From Mycobacterium colombiense (GTDB taxonomy: Bacteria > Actinomycetota > Actinomycetes > Mycobacteriales > Mycobacteriaceae): a DNA stretch of 64,000 bases. The position numbers were made by a program, and so were the translations under genes. Numbering within the stretch: the stretch's first letter is position 1; every line of letters starts with the position of its first letter. Shown here one piece after another: positions 39,552 through 47,730 of this stretch. Location of the stretch: contig NZ_MBEI01000050.1 in assembly GCF_001953985.1 (NCBI RefSeq), positions 1 through 64,000 of the forward strand, written 5' to 3'. Below the pieces are notes generated by a model. That model was given only the letters and a program-made list of their open reading frames with translations. It searched no databases and was not told the origin of the DNA.

Positions 39552-39597
39552 TCGTGCGGTTAAGTTCACCCTGGGGTCAGAGGGAAGGGAAGCGTCG

Positions 39598-40131
39598 ATG
39601 ATGCGGCTGGTATCGGGTTTCGCAGTCGTCGCAGTGATGCCGATGTTTCTGCCCGCCGCGGTGTGCACGGCGTCGAGCAACACCGCCACCACGCTGTTCC
39701 CGCTCGACGGGCCCAACCAGCTGGAGACGCGGGTCATCCTCAATTGCTTCAAGGCCGACGGCCACTGCGACTTCACCGCGGGGGCGGACATGCTGACGCC
39801 CGGTGGCGTGACCGGCTTCCCGCCCGGACTGTGGGCCCGGCAAACCACCGAGATCCGGTCCTCGAACCGGTTGGCCTACCTCGACGCGCACGCCGACGGC
39901 CAGTACGAGCGGGTGCACAAGTCGATGGGTTCCGACGAGATCACCACCATCTACATGGGTGAGGGCCCGCCGGAGAAGTACCAGACGAACGGGCGCATCG
40001 ACTCCACCGACTGGCAGACGGGCCAACCCAAGACCGACAACAACGTCATCGCCTGCAGCCACATCCAGGTGGTCTACTCCGGGGTCAACATCACGTCGCC
40101 GAGCACCTGCGCCGTGACCACGTTCTCCTGA
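39598..40131 (+). CDS. Conserved secreted protein (Rv3572 orthologue)
   Basis: A 177-aa protein with a Sec-type signal peptide: residues about 1-25 are hydrophobic (RLVSGFAVVAVMPMFLPAAV, then CTASS) with a plausible cut after Ala. The mature part has four cysteines (NCFKADGHCDF, ACSH, TCAV) suitable for two disulfides outside the cytoplasm. The sequence FPLDGPNQLETRVILNC marks a mycobacterial family of unknown function. AAGGGAAG lies about 5 nt before ATG 39598. It lies 46 nt after kshB in the same direction and may be in the same transcript. No function can be assigned. Confidence 0.85.
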   Translation: MMRLVSGFAVVAVMPMFLPAAVCTASSNTATTLFPLDGPNQLETRVILNCFKADGHCDFTAGADMLTPGGVTGFPPGLWARQTTEIRSSNRLAYLDAHADGQYERVHKSMGSDEITTIYMGEGPPEKYQTNGRIDSTDWQTGQPKTDNNVIACSHIQVVYSGVNITSPSTCAVTTFS

Positions 40132-40134
40132 CCC

Positions 40135-41016
40135 CTATTCGGGGTAATCACCGGTCTCGAGATCGTCGAGCAGGCTTGGGCCAGTGGGCTTCCAACCGAA
40201 TCGCTCGCGGGTCAGTGCGCTGGACGAGGGCTGGTCGGCGGCGAAGATGGCGCCCAGCGGGCCGAAGCTCTCGGCCGCTGCGGGCGCGACGGGCACGCCG
40301 AGCCTGCGGCCGATCACCTCGGCGATCGCCCGCATAGGGTCGCCTTCGTCGCCCACCGCGTGCAGTACCGAACCCGGCGGTGCCTGTTCCAGCGCGAGCC
40401 GGAACAGTGCGGCCGCGTCGTCCCGGTGCACCGCGGGCCAGCGTTGCGCGCCGTCGCCGACATACGCCGACACTCCGCGCTGCCGGGCGGCCTGAATCAG
40501 GATGCCGGCGAAACCGTAGCGCCCGCCCGCGTCGTGGACCGACCGCGGCAGCCGCACGACGGCCGAGCGGACGCCGCGCCGGGCCAGATCGATCACGGCT
40601 TGCCCGGTGCGGCCGCGTCCGGCCATCGGCCCGTCGACGTTGAAGGGGTCGTCTTCGGTACTCGTCCGTCCGGCCGCCGCGGGGGTGCCGTTCGCGAGCA
40701 CCAGGGCCTTACTGCTGTCGACGAGCGCCTCGCCGAGGGCGGCGACCGCGCGGGCTTCGTCGCCGATCGCGTCGCCGGCGCGGCTGAAGTCGTGCGAGAA
40801 CGCCAGGTAGACAACGCCGTCGGCGTCACCCGCCGCCGTCCGCAAGACGTCGAGGTCGGTGATGTCGCCGCGCAGCGGCTCGGCGCCCAGCGCACTGATG
40901 GTCGCGGCCGCGGCGTCGGAGCGGGCCAGGCCCACGACGCGGTGGCCGGCGGTGAGCAGTTCCGCGACGACGGCCGAGCCGATTCCTCCGCTGGCGCCGG
41001 TGATGAATACGCGCAC
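40135..41016 (-). CDS. NAD(P)-binding SDR of extended/NmrA-like type
   Basis: A 293-aa atypical short-chain dehydrogenase. The N-terminal Rossmann motif FITGASGGIGSAVVAELL is at about 4-21, with GDITDLDVL binding the adenine. The usual YxxxK is not obvious (the region reads TSTEDDPFNVDGPM), so an NmrA/epimerase-like redox-sensing or non-classical role is possible. I chose GTG 41016 because AAGGAG lies 6 nt upstream; an ATG five codons earlier lacks one. It is divergent from a TetR gene, with two large palindromes between, a typical regulator-target pair. Confidence 0.82.
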   Translation of the reverse strand: MRVFITGASGGIGSAVVAELLTAGHRVVGLARSDAAAATISALGAEPLRGDITDLDVLRTAAGDADGVVYLAFSHDFSRAGDAIGDEARAVAALGEALVDSSKALVLANGTPAAAGRTSTEDDPFNVDGPMAGRGRTGQAVIDLARRGVRSAVVRLPRSVHDAGGRYGFAGILIQAARQRGVSAYVGDGAQRWPAVHRDDAAALFRLALEQAPPGSVLHAVGDEGDPMRAIAEVIGRRLGVPVAPAAAESFGPLGAIFAADQPSSSALTRERFGWKPTGPSLLDDLETGDYPE

Positions 41017-41031
41017 GAGCAGCTCCTTCAA

Positions 41032-41088
41032 GTGATGAGACTATGGTCCCATCACCATACACCGGTGACGGGACAATGGTCGCATCAC
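41032..41088. promoter_or_regulatory. Two tandem 24-bp palindromes between TetR and SDR genes
   Basis: Site 1 (41032-41055) has arms GTGATGAGAC and GTCCCATCAC. Site 2 (41065-41088) has arms GTGACGGGAC and GTCGCATCAC. Each has one or two mismatches, and they are spaced 33 bp centre to centre (about three helical turns). They fill the gap between the divergent starts (41016 and 41101) and are the probable operators of the TetR protein. Confidence 0.85.
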
Positions 41089-41100
41089 TAAGGTGAGGCC

Positions 41101-41673
41101 ATGGCTCGTTGGCAACCCGACGCGCGCGAACGCTTGGTCGCCGCGGCACTCGACCTGTTCAACGAACACGGGTACGACCAGACGACCGTCGCCCAGATCG
41201 CCGAGCGCGCCGGCCTGACGAAAAGCACGTTCTTCCGGCACTTCCCGGACAAGCGTGACGTGCTGGCCGCCGGCCAGGACGCGATTGCGCAACTGCTGCG
41301 CGAGGGCATCGCCGCGGCGCCCGAGGACGCGACACCGCTGACCGCGGTGTGCTCCGGCTTGAAATCGGCGGCGTCGGCCTTCACGTCGTTCAACCGGGAA
41401 CTCGCGCCCAGGCTCAAGGCCGCGATCGCCGCCAGCGCCGAACTTCAGGAACGCAACGCGCTCAAGCAGATTGGGCTGGCGCTCGCGATGGTCCAAGCGC
41501 TGCAGGCCCGCGGCGTCCCCGAGCCGGCGGCGCTGCTGGCCGCCGAGCTCGGCGCGCTGGCGTTCAAGACGGCCTACGCCCGATGGGCCGAACCGGGCGA
41601 AAGCGGAGACCTGGGCTCCATGGCGTGCGACGCCCTGCGTGAATTACACGCTGCCACAGCCGATCTCGGCTAG
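41101..41673 (+). CDS. TetR-family transcriptional regulator
   Basis: A 190-aa TetR protein. The HTH spans about residues 8-52 (LFNEHGYDQTTVAQIAERAG, then LTKSTFFRHFPDKRDVLAAG). The remaining 130 residues form the ligand-binding helices and end in LHAATADLG. It starts at ATG 41101, 12 nt after the second palindrome. It likely represses itself and the divergent SDR at 40135-41016; the ligand is unknown. I do not recall an equivalent pair between Rv3572 and fadE34 in M. tuberculosis. The stop codon interlocks with the fadE34 stop in CTAG. Confidence 0.9.
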   Translation: MARWQPDARERLVAAALDLFNEHGYDQTTVAQIAERAGLTKSTFFRHFPDKRDVLAAGQDAIAQLLREGIAAAPEDATPLTAVCSGLKSAASAFTSFNRELAPRLKAAIAASAELQERNALKQIGLALAMVQALQARGVPEPAALLAAELGALAFKTAYARWAEPGESGDLGSMACDALRELHAATADLG

Positions 41674-43820
41674 CGCGGCAGGCCGAGAAGTCGCTCGGCC
41701 GCGACGGTGAGCAGGATCTGCTCGGTGCCGCCGGCGATGGTCAGGCAGCGGGTGTTGAGGAAGTCGAACACCGCTCGGTCGCCGTCCGCCCGGCGGTCAA
41801 CCAGACCGCCGCCCTCGGACACGTCCATCGTGAACTCAGCCAGGGCCTGGCGGTAGCGGACTCCGATGAGCTTGCGCACGCTGGACTGCGCCCCGGGGTC
41901 TTGGCCGCCGACGGCCAGCTGGGCGATCCGCTGGTCCAGCAGCGCGCCGGTCTGCGCGGTAACGATCAACCGCCCCAACCGATCTTGCTCCGCGGCGTCG
42001 AGGTCGAGCTCGGCCAGCACCTCGAGCAGTTCCTCCATCGGGTTGCCCAGCGCCGTTCCGTTGGCCATCGCGACCCGCTCGTTGGCCAGCGTGGTGCGGG
42101 CCAGCCGCCAACCGTCGTTCACCTCACCGACGACCAGCTCGTCGGGAACGAACACGTTGTCCAGGAACACCTCGTTGAACAACGAGTCACCGGTGATCTC
42201 GCGCAGCGGACGGATCTCGATGCCCGGGGAGCTCATCTCCACCAAAAAGTAGGTGATGCCTTTGTGTTTCGGCGCATCCGGATCGGTGCGGGCCAGGCAC
42301 ACGCCCCACTTCGCCTTGTGCGCGGCCGACGTCCACACCTTCTGCCCGGTCAGGTTCCAGCCACCGTCGGTGCGGACCGCCTTGGTGCGCAGCGAGGCCA
42401 GGTCAGAACCGGCACCTGGCTCCGAAAACAGCTGGCACCAAAGGAATTCGCCGCGCGTGGTGCCCGGCACGAAGCGCTCGACCTGTTCCGGCGTGCCGTG
42501 CTCGAGGATGGTCGGCGCCGCCCACCAGCCGATCACCAGGTCGGGCCGGGCCACGCCGGCCGCCGCCAGCTCCTGGTCGATCAGCAGCTGCTCGGCCGGT
42601 CCCGCGCCGCGCCCGTAGGGCGGCGGCCAGTGCGGTGCCTGCAGGCCCGCCTCGGCCAGGGCCGCCTGCCGCTTCTCCTCGGGCAGCCCGGCGATCTGGG
42701 CCACGGCGGCGGCGATCTCCGCCCGCTGATCCTCGACCTCGGTCAGGTCGATCCCCAGCCGGCGCCGCACACCCGCCTGGGTCAGCGCGGTGATGCGGCG
42801 CAACCAAGTCTCGGCCCCGCCCAGGAATCGGCCGATGGCATGCGCCCGGCGCAGGTACAGGTGCGCGTCGTGCTCCCAGGTGCAGCCGATGCCGCCGAGC
42901 ACCTGGATGCAGTCCTTGACGTTGGCCTTGACCGCGGCGATGCCGGTGCTCGCGGCCAGGGCCGCGGCGATGGAGAACTGGGATTCGTCGCCCTCGGCGG
43001 CGGCGCGCGCGGCGTCGGCGGCGGCCACCTCGGCCTGCTCGGCGCGGCACAGCATTTCGGCGCAGATGTGCTTGATGGCCTGGAAGCTGCCGATCGGCTT
43101 GCCGAACTGCTCGCGGACCTTGGCGTAGTCGACGGCGGTCTCCAGCGACCAGCGGGTGATGCCGGCCGCCTCGGCCGCCAGCACCGTCGCGGCCAGCTCT
43201 TCGACGCGTGCGCGGGTGTCCGACACCACGGTGGCCGGGGCGGAGTTCAGCACCACCCGGGCCAACGGCCGGGAGAAGTCGCCGGCAGTCAGGGGCTCGA
43301 CCTGCACACCCGCACCGCCGGTGTCGATCAGCAGCCACTTCCCGTCTGCCGGCGCCAACAGCACCGCACCCTCGGCCACACCCAGCGCGAACGGCAGGGT
43401 GCCCGACGCCGTCGACGTCGCGCCGTCGAACTCGACGTCGCCTTCCAGCGCCAGCCCGGCAAAGCGCTCCCCGGAGGCGAGGGCGCCCAACAACTCGGGA
43501 TCCGAGACCGCCTCGGAGAGAACTACAGTGGCCAGCGCGGTCGTGGCCACCGGCCCGGGGACCAGCGCTTTCGCCGCTTCCTCGACCATCGCGCACAGGT
43601 CTTCGATGCTGCCGTCCGCGCCGCCCAACTCCTCCGGGATCGCGACGCCGAAGATCCCCAGCTCGGCCAGCCGGGAGAACACCGGCCGCCAGGCGTCGGA
43701 CTTACCCTGCTCCACGTCGCGGATCGCCGCGGTGCCGCCCGGCCCCGACGTCGAATTGCGGGCCCAGTCGCGCACCAGGGCGCGCGCGGCAAACTGCTCG
43801 TCGGTGACGGTCGCTACCAC
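41670..43820 (-). CDS. fadE34: Double-domain acyl-CoA dehydrogenase FadE34
   Basis: A 716-aa fusion of two ACAD units. The N-terminal unit (about 1-350) is degenerate but keeps REQFGKPIGSFQAIKHICAE and LGGIGCTWEHDAHLYLRR. The C-terminal unit (about 380-716) has FSEPGAGSDLASLRTKAV, LTGQKVWTSAAHKAKWG and AGGTEQILLTVAAERLLGLP. It acts in steroid side-chain beta-oxidation; the fusion mimics the two-subunit ACADs such as ChsE1-ChsE2 in one chain. I chose GTG 43820 (VVATVTDEQFAARALV) from the known N-terminus and GGAGG about 7 nt upstream; a longer reading to 43898 is possible. Confidence 0.95.
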   Translation of the reverse strand: MVATVTDEQFAARALVRDWARNSTSGPGGTAAIRDVEQGKSDAWRPVFSRLAELGIFGVAIPEELGGADGSIEDLCAMVEEAAKALVPGPVATTALATVVLSEAVSDPELLGALASGERFAGLALEGDVEFDGATSTASGTLPFALGVAEGAVLLAPADGKWLLIDTGGAGVQVEPLTAGDFSRPLARVVLNSAPATVVSDTRARVEELAATVLAAEAAGITRWSLETAVDYAKVREQFGKPIGSFQAIKHICAEMLCRAEQAEVAAADAARAAAEGDESQFSIAAALAASTGIAAVKANVKDCIQVLGGIGCTWEHDAHLYLRRAHAIGRFLGGAETWLRRITALTQAGVRRRLGIDLTEVEDQRAEIAAAVAQIAGLPEEKRQAALAEAGLQAPHWPPPYGRGAGPAEQLLIDQELAAAGVARPDLVIGWWAAPTILEHGTPEQVERFVPGTTRGEFLWCQLFSEPGAGSDLASLRTKAVRTDGGWNLTGQKVWTSAAHKAKWGVCLARTDPDAPKHKGITYFLVEMSSPGIEIRPLREITGDSLFNEVFLDNVFVPDELVVGEVNDGWRLARTTLANERVAMANGTALGNPMEELLEVLAELDLDAAEQDRLGRLIVTAQTGALLDQRIAQLAVGGQDPGAQSSVRKLIGVRYRQALAEFTMDVSEGGGLVDRRADGDRAVFDFLNTRCLTIAGGTEQILLTVAAERLLGLPR

Positions 43821-44163
43821 CTTGAGGACCTCCGCGTCCTTGACTCGACGTGACAAGGGGGTTGGACCCCTGTCCTGATTGTGCGATCTGCCCGCCAAGC
43901 GGGTATGTCTCCATCACGTGTTGGCACGCAACCCGCTCTCTTCGGGACTAGAACGTGTTCTAATAGTGCCAGTGATCGACCGTCAAGTCGAACGCCATTG
44001 CAGCAGCACAGCGCTTGTCCGCGGCGGTATGGAGGTGGGAAATTCACACGCAGAATGCGTATCGTTTGCAAACGAACCGCCGGGAACAGGAGCAAACCGT
44101 CACATGCCAGCGAACGCAAATCCGAGCCGCGTGTCTGACGCGCAGCCGCGCGAGGTCATAAAC
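43821..44163. other. fadE34-kstR intergenic control region
   Basis: 343 bases without a confident gene. It holds a perfect KstR operator (43949-43962) and a separate perfect 12-bp palindrome CGTTTGCAAACG (44063-44074). It gives a kstR leader of up to about 200 nt, unusually long beside the other regulon promoters here. An in-frame ATG at 44104 could add 20 residues to KstR. Confidence 0.7.
43949..43962. promoter_or_regulatory. Perfect KstR operator between fadE34 and kstR
   Basis: TAGAACGTGTTCTA is fully palindromic over 14 bp, the best of the six sites in the window. It lies 128 nt from the fadE34 start and 201 nt from the kstR start and should mediate autoregulation of kstR and repression of fadE34. 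Confidence 0.93.
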
Positions 44164-44763
44164 GTGGCAGTACTGGCGGAATCCGAACTGGGGTCGGAGG
44201 CGCAGCGTGAACGCCGCAAGCGCATCCTGGACGCCACCATGGCCATCGCCTCCAAGGGCGGCTACGAGGCAGTTCAAATGCGGGCGGTGGCCGATCGCGC
44301 CGATGTCGCGGTGGGGACGCTGTACCGGTACTTCCCGTCGAAGGTGCACCTGCTGGTGTCGGCGCTGGGCCGCGAGTTCAGCCGCATCGACGCCAAGACG
44401 GACCGCTCGGCGATGACCGGTGGCACTTCCTTCCAGCGGCTCAACTTCATGGTGGGCAAGCTGAACCGCGCGATGCAGCGCAACCCGCTGCTGACCGAGG
44501 CGATGACGCGCGCCTATGTGTTCGCCGACGCGTCGGCGGCCAGCGAGGTCGACCAGGTCGAGAAGCTCATCGATTCGATGTTCGCGCGCGCAATGGCCGA
44601 CGGCGAACCGACCGAGGACCAGTACCACATCGCCCGAGTGATCTCGGACGTGTGGCTGTCGAACCTGCTGGCGTGGCTCACCCGGCGGGCCTCGGCCACC
44701 GATGTCAGCAAGCGGCTGGACCTGGCCGTGCGGCTGCTGATCGGCGACCAGGACTCCAAGTAA
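44164..44763 (+). CDS. kstR: TetR-family master repressor KstR
   Basis: A 199-aa TetR repressor of the upper cholesterol regulon (transport, side chain, rings A/B), induced by cholesterol-derived CoA thioesters. The HTH lies at about residues 18-62: MAIASKGGYEAVQMRAVADRADVAVGT precedes LYRYFPSKVHLLVSAL. The C-terminal ligand domain ends LDLAVRLLIGDQDSK and is almost identical to M. tuberculosis KstR as I recall it. I chose GTG 44164 (VAVLAESELGSEAQRERR), matching the 199-aa form; ATG 44104 is an alternative. It is convergent with a LacI gene 6 nt away. Confidence 0.96.
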   Translation: MAVLAESELGSEAQRERRKRILDATMAIASKGGYEAVQMRAVADRADVAVGTLYRYFPSKVHLLVSALGREFSRIDAKTDRSAMTGGTSFQRLNFMVGKLNRAMQRNPLLTEAMTRAYVFADASAASEVDQVEKLIDSMFARAMADGEPTEDQYHIARVISDVWLSNLLAWLTRRASATDVSKRLDLAVRLLIGDQDSK

Positions 44764-44769
44764 CCCGGC

Positions 44770-45849
44770 TCACGCCGGCGGACCGGCGGTCCGGCCCCGG
44801 ACGAGCTCGGTGTCCAGCAGTTCCACGGCCGGCAGACCCGACCGCGGCGGCTTCAGCAACAGCTCCCCGGCGCGGCGGCCCTTCTGCAGGCTGGATTGCG
44901 ACACCGTGGTCAGGCCGCGGTTGATGGCCTCGGGCACGCCGTCGAATCCGGAGACGGTCATCTGGCCGGGCACGTAAATGCCGTGCGCGCGTAGGTAATC
45001 CATGGCGGACAGGGCCAGGATGTCGGCGGTGCACATGAGTGCGGTGATCCGCGGATTGTTCTCCAGGGCCACCTTGGCGGCCGCGCCGCCGGATTCGGGC
45101 AGGTGCTCGTAGCTTTCCACCACGGTCAGGGAGTCGGGGTGGACCCCGGCGGCCGTCATCGCTTCCCACACACCGGCGATGCGCTCGCGCTGCACGTCGA
45201 AGGCGGGTGAGCGCAGCCGGTCGGCGTCCACCAGGCCCTGGCGCCGGTCCCGGCCCAGCCGCATGGTCAGCAGCCCGATCTCGCGGTGCCCCAGGCCCAG
45301 CACGTAGTCGGCGAGCTCACGCATCGCGGCGCGGTCGTCGATGCCCACCCGCGAGACGCCGGCGAGCCCCTTCGGCTGGTCGACCACCACGACCGGCAGC
45401 CGGCGCTGCAGCACCACCTGCAGGTAGGGATCCTCGTCGCACACCGAGTACACCACGAAGCCGTCCACGCCGGCCGAAAGCACCGCGGCCGTCCCGTCTT
45501 TGAGGCTGCGGCTGGGCCCGACGGCCACCAGCAGCAGCCCTTGCCCCAGCGCCTCGCACGACTGCGCCACTCCGGTGACGAAGTCCCGCGCGGCGGGGTC
45601 GCTGAAGAAGTAGGTCAGGGGTTCGGCCATCACCAGGCCGACCGCGCCGGCCTTGCGGGTGCGCAATGATCGCGCGACCGGGTCGGGGCCGGCGTACCCG
45701 AGCCGCTTGGCCGTCGCGAGAACGCGCTCACGCAGGTCCGGCGAGAGCTGATCGGGCCGATTGAAGGCATTCGAGATCGTCGTGCGCGAAACGTTGAGCT
45801 CGTCCGCCAACGACGCCAGAGTCGCACGCCGGCGCGGTGTGGGACTCAC
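44770..45849 (-). CDS. LacI-family transcriptional regulator (Rv3575c orthologue)
   Basis: A 359-aa LacI/GalR protein. The HTH is at about residues 8-55 (TLASLADELNVSRTTISNAF, then NRPDQLSPDLRERVLATAKRLGY), followed by a periplasmic-binding-protein-like sugar domain (AVGLVMAEPLTYFFSDPA...MTVSGFDGVPEA). The start is GTG 45849. The protein family in M. tuberculosis (Rv3575c) has no firmly known ligand. It is divergent from the metal transporter operon, but the Zur-like box there makes control of that operon by this protein less likely; adjacency still leaves it possible. Confidence 0.92.
   Translation of the reverse strand: MSPTPRRRATLASLADELNVSRTTISNAFNRPDQLSPDLRERVLATAKRLGYAGPDPVARSLRTRKAGAVGLVMAEPLTYFFSDPAARDFVTGVAQSCEALGQGLLLVAVGPSRSLKDGTAAVLSAGVDGFVVYSVCDEDPYLQVVLQRRLPVVVVDQPKGLAGVSRVGIDDRAAMRELADYVLGLGHREIGLLTMRLGRDRRQGLVDADRLRSPAFDVQRERIAGVWEAMTAAGVHPDSLTVVESYEHLPESGGAAAKVALENNPRITALMCTADILALSAMDYLRAHGIYVPGQMTVSGFDGVPEAINRGLTTVSQSSLQKGRRAGELLLKPPRSGLPAVELLDTELVRGRTAGPPA
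44779..44793 (+). terminator. Possible hairpin terminator downstream of kstR
   Basis: CGGACC-GGC-GGTCCG is a perfect 6-bp stem with a 3-nt loop starting 16 nt after the kstR stop, inside the 3' end of the LacI gene. No T-tract is present. It may be only codon-driven, hence the low confidence. Confidence 0.25.
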
Positions 45850-45908
45850 GTTCGGTGAGGCTACAGCGGATCGGCGCCCGCGCGTACGCGCTTCAGCTTG
45901 CGGCTTTG

Positions 45909-45929
45909 TAATGGAAACGGTTTTCATTA
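45909..45929. promoter_or_regulatory. Zur-like box in front of the metal ABC transporter
   Basis: The arms TAATGGAAAC (45909-45918) and GTTTTCATTA (45920-45929) form a 21-bp palindrome around one central G with a single mismatch. The AAAAnnnTTTTCATTA-like core resembles Zur sites of mycobacteria. It lies 41 nt upstream of the znuA-like start and 59 nt from the LacI GTG. Confidence 0.8.
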
Positions 45930-45970
45930 GTATTGTGGATCGGCTGACTGGCCGGCGGGAGGAAATCGAC

Positions 45971-46912
45971 GTGCGCATGGCACTGACGCGGCAGCGAACG
46001 GCGAAGGCCAGAACCGCCGATGCGACGCGATGGCTGGCGGCCGCCCTGGTGTTGACGGGCGGCGCGATCCTCGCCGCCTGCAGCGGCACTGCGCACTCGC
46101 GCGCCATCTCCGTCGTCGCCTCGACCGATGTGTGGGGCAGCGTGGCGCGCGCGGTCGCGGGCTCGCATGTCGCCGTCAAATCCATTTTGAGCGGGGCGGA
46201 CGTCGACCCCCACTCCTACGAGGTCAGCCCGGCGGACGCCGCCGCGATCGCCGACGCCCCGCTCGTCGTCTTCAACGGCGGCGGCTATGACGGCTGGGTC
46301 GACGAGGTCCTGGCCCGCCACCCCAACGCCAAGCCGGTCGATGCCTACTCGTTCCTGGACGGCGGACAACCCCGCAACGAGCACGTCTTCTACAACCTGA
46401 CCGTCGCGAAGTCGGTTGCGGCCACCATCGCCGACCGCCTCGCGACGATCGATCCGGCCAACGCCGCCGACTATCGGGCCAACGCCGCCGCGTTCGGCCG
46501 CGACGCCGACTCCATCGCCGGCGTCGAACACGCGATCGCGATCACCCACCCCAACACCTCCGTGGTCGCGACCGAACCGGTCGCGTTCTACCTGCTGAAG
46601 GCTTCGGGCTTGGCGAACCGGACCCCGGCCACGTTCGAGGCCGCCATCGAGAACGAGACCGATCCCGCGCCGGCCGACATGGCGGCGGTCCTCGACCTGG
46701 TCAACCGGCGTCAGGTGGCGGCGGTGCTGATCAACCCGCAAACCTCCACGACCGCGATCAACGCCCTGCGCGACGCCTCGCGGCACGCGGGTGTCCCGGT
46801 CACCGATGTGTCCGAAACACTCACCGACGGCACGGATTACCTCACGTGGCAACGCAATACGGTCAACCAGCTGCAGTCCGCGCTGCAGTCGAGCCGGCCC
46901 GCGCCGTCATGA
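45971..46912 (+). CDS. znuA: Zn/Mn ABC transporter substrate-binding lipoprotein (ZnuA-like)
   Basis: A 313-aa cluster A-I solute-binding lipoprotein. The signal sequence runs to the lipobox ILAAC with Cys37, preceded by an arginine-rich N-region. Metal-ligand candidates are His in GADVDPHSYEVS (about 78), His in PRNEHVFYNLT (about 139), His in AITHPNTSVVATEP (about 197) and a distal acidic residue. The His-rich loop of many zinc ZnuAs is missing. I chose GTG 45971 with GGGAGGA 7 nt upstream; ATG 45977 is too far from it. First gene of a three-gene operon with ATGA/TGATG overlaps, behind a Zur-like box, so zinc is the favoured cargo. Confidence 0.88.
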   Translation: MRMALTRQRTAKARTADATRWLAAALVLTGGAILAACSGTAHSRAISVVASTDVWGSVARAVAGSHVAVKSILSGADVDPHSYEVSPADAAAIADAPLVVFNGGGYDGWVDEVLARHPNAKPVDAYSFLDGGQPRNEHVFYNLTVAKSVAATIADRLATIDPANAADYRANAAAFGRDADSIAGVEHAIAITHPNTSVVATEPVAFYLLKASGLANRTPATFEAAIENETDPAPADMAAVLDLVNRRQVAAVLINPQTSTTAINALRDASRHAGVPVTDVSETLTDGTDYLTWQRNTVNQLQSALQSSRPAPS

Positions 46913-47730
46913 GCCTCGAACCCGTCGCGGAGATCGAAAACCCCGCCGAGACCGTTTCGCTGCGTGGCGCGCGGCTGTCGTTCGGCGACCGCGTGCTGTG
47001 GGATCAGCTGGACCTGTCGGTGTCGCGCGGCGAATTCATCGCGGTGCTGGGCCCGAACGGCAGCGGCAAGACGTCGCTGCTCAAGGTCCTGCTCGGGCAG
47101 CTGGCGCTGAGCGCCGGCGCCGGGCTGGTGGACGGCAAGCCGATCAGCACGGGCAGCGGACGCATCGGCTATGTGCCCCAACACCATCCGATGGACGCCG
47201 ACGTGATGCTGCGCGGACGCGACCTGGTTCGGCTGGGCATCGACGGGCCGCGCTGGGGCGCCATCCCGCTGCGGTCCGCCGACCGCGAGCGCCGGCGCGT
47301 GGCCGTGCGCCAGGCACTGCGCCAGGTCAACGGCGAACACCTGGCCGACGTCCGGGTCGGCAGGATGTCGGGCGGCGAGTTGCAGCGGGTGCGCATCGCC
47401 CAGGCGCTGGTCAGCGACCCGCTGCTGTTGCTGTGCGACGAGCCGCTGCTGACGCTGGACCCCGCCAACGCCAAGCTGGTGTCGGCCCTGATCGAGCGGC
47501 GCCGCCAGGACGCCGCGACCACGGTCATCGTCGTCACCCACGAGCTAAACCCGATCCTGCCGTACGTGGACCGGCTGCTGTACCTGGTCGACGGCCGGTT
47601 CGAGGTTGGCACCGTCGAGCAGGTGATGACCAGCCAGACGCTCTCGGCCCTGTACCAATCCGACATCCAGGTGGTGAAGGTCAAGGACGGCTACGTGGTG
47701 GCCGGCGCGCGCGACGACAGGTACTGCTGA
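46909..47730 (+). CDS. znuC: Metal ABC transporter ATP-binding protein (ZnuC-like)
   Basis: A 273-aa ABC ATPase. Walker A is GPNGSGKTS (about 51-59), the Q-loop YVPQHHP, the signature MSGGELQRVRI (about 157-167), Walker B LLLLCDEP (about 177-184) and the H-loop VVTHELN. ATG 46909 overlaps the znuA stop as ATGA. The C-terminal tail of 40 residues after the ATPase core has no clear function. It energises the permease encoded next. Confidence 0.92.
   Translation: MSLEPVAEIENPAETVSLRGARLSFGDRVLWDQLDLSVSRGEFIAVLGPNGSGKTSLLKVLLGQLALSAGAGLVDGKPISTGSGRIGYVPQHHPMDADVMLRGRDLVRLGIDGPRWGAIPLRSADRERRRVAVRQALRQVNGEHLADVRVGRMSGGELQRVRIAQALVSDPLLLLCDEPLLTLDPANAKLVSALIERRRQDAATTVIVVTHELNPILPYVDRLLYLVDGRFEVGTVEQVMTSQTLSALYQSDIQVVKVKDGYVVAGARDDRYC

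Noticed and set aside
41670..43820. FadE34 as a misassembled fusion of two genes
   Set aside because: The double-ACAD architecture and length match the known orthologue, and the linker is continuous without a frameshift.
46791..47729. Upstream extension of the permease frame through the ATPase gene
   Set aside because: Arg/Ala/Gly-rich shadow sequence; the real permease begins at ATG 47730 with family homology and a stop/start overlap.
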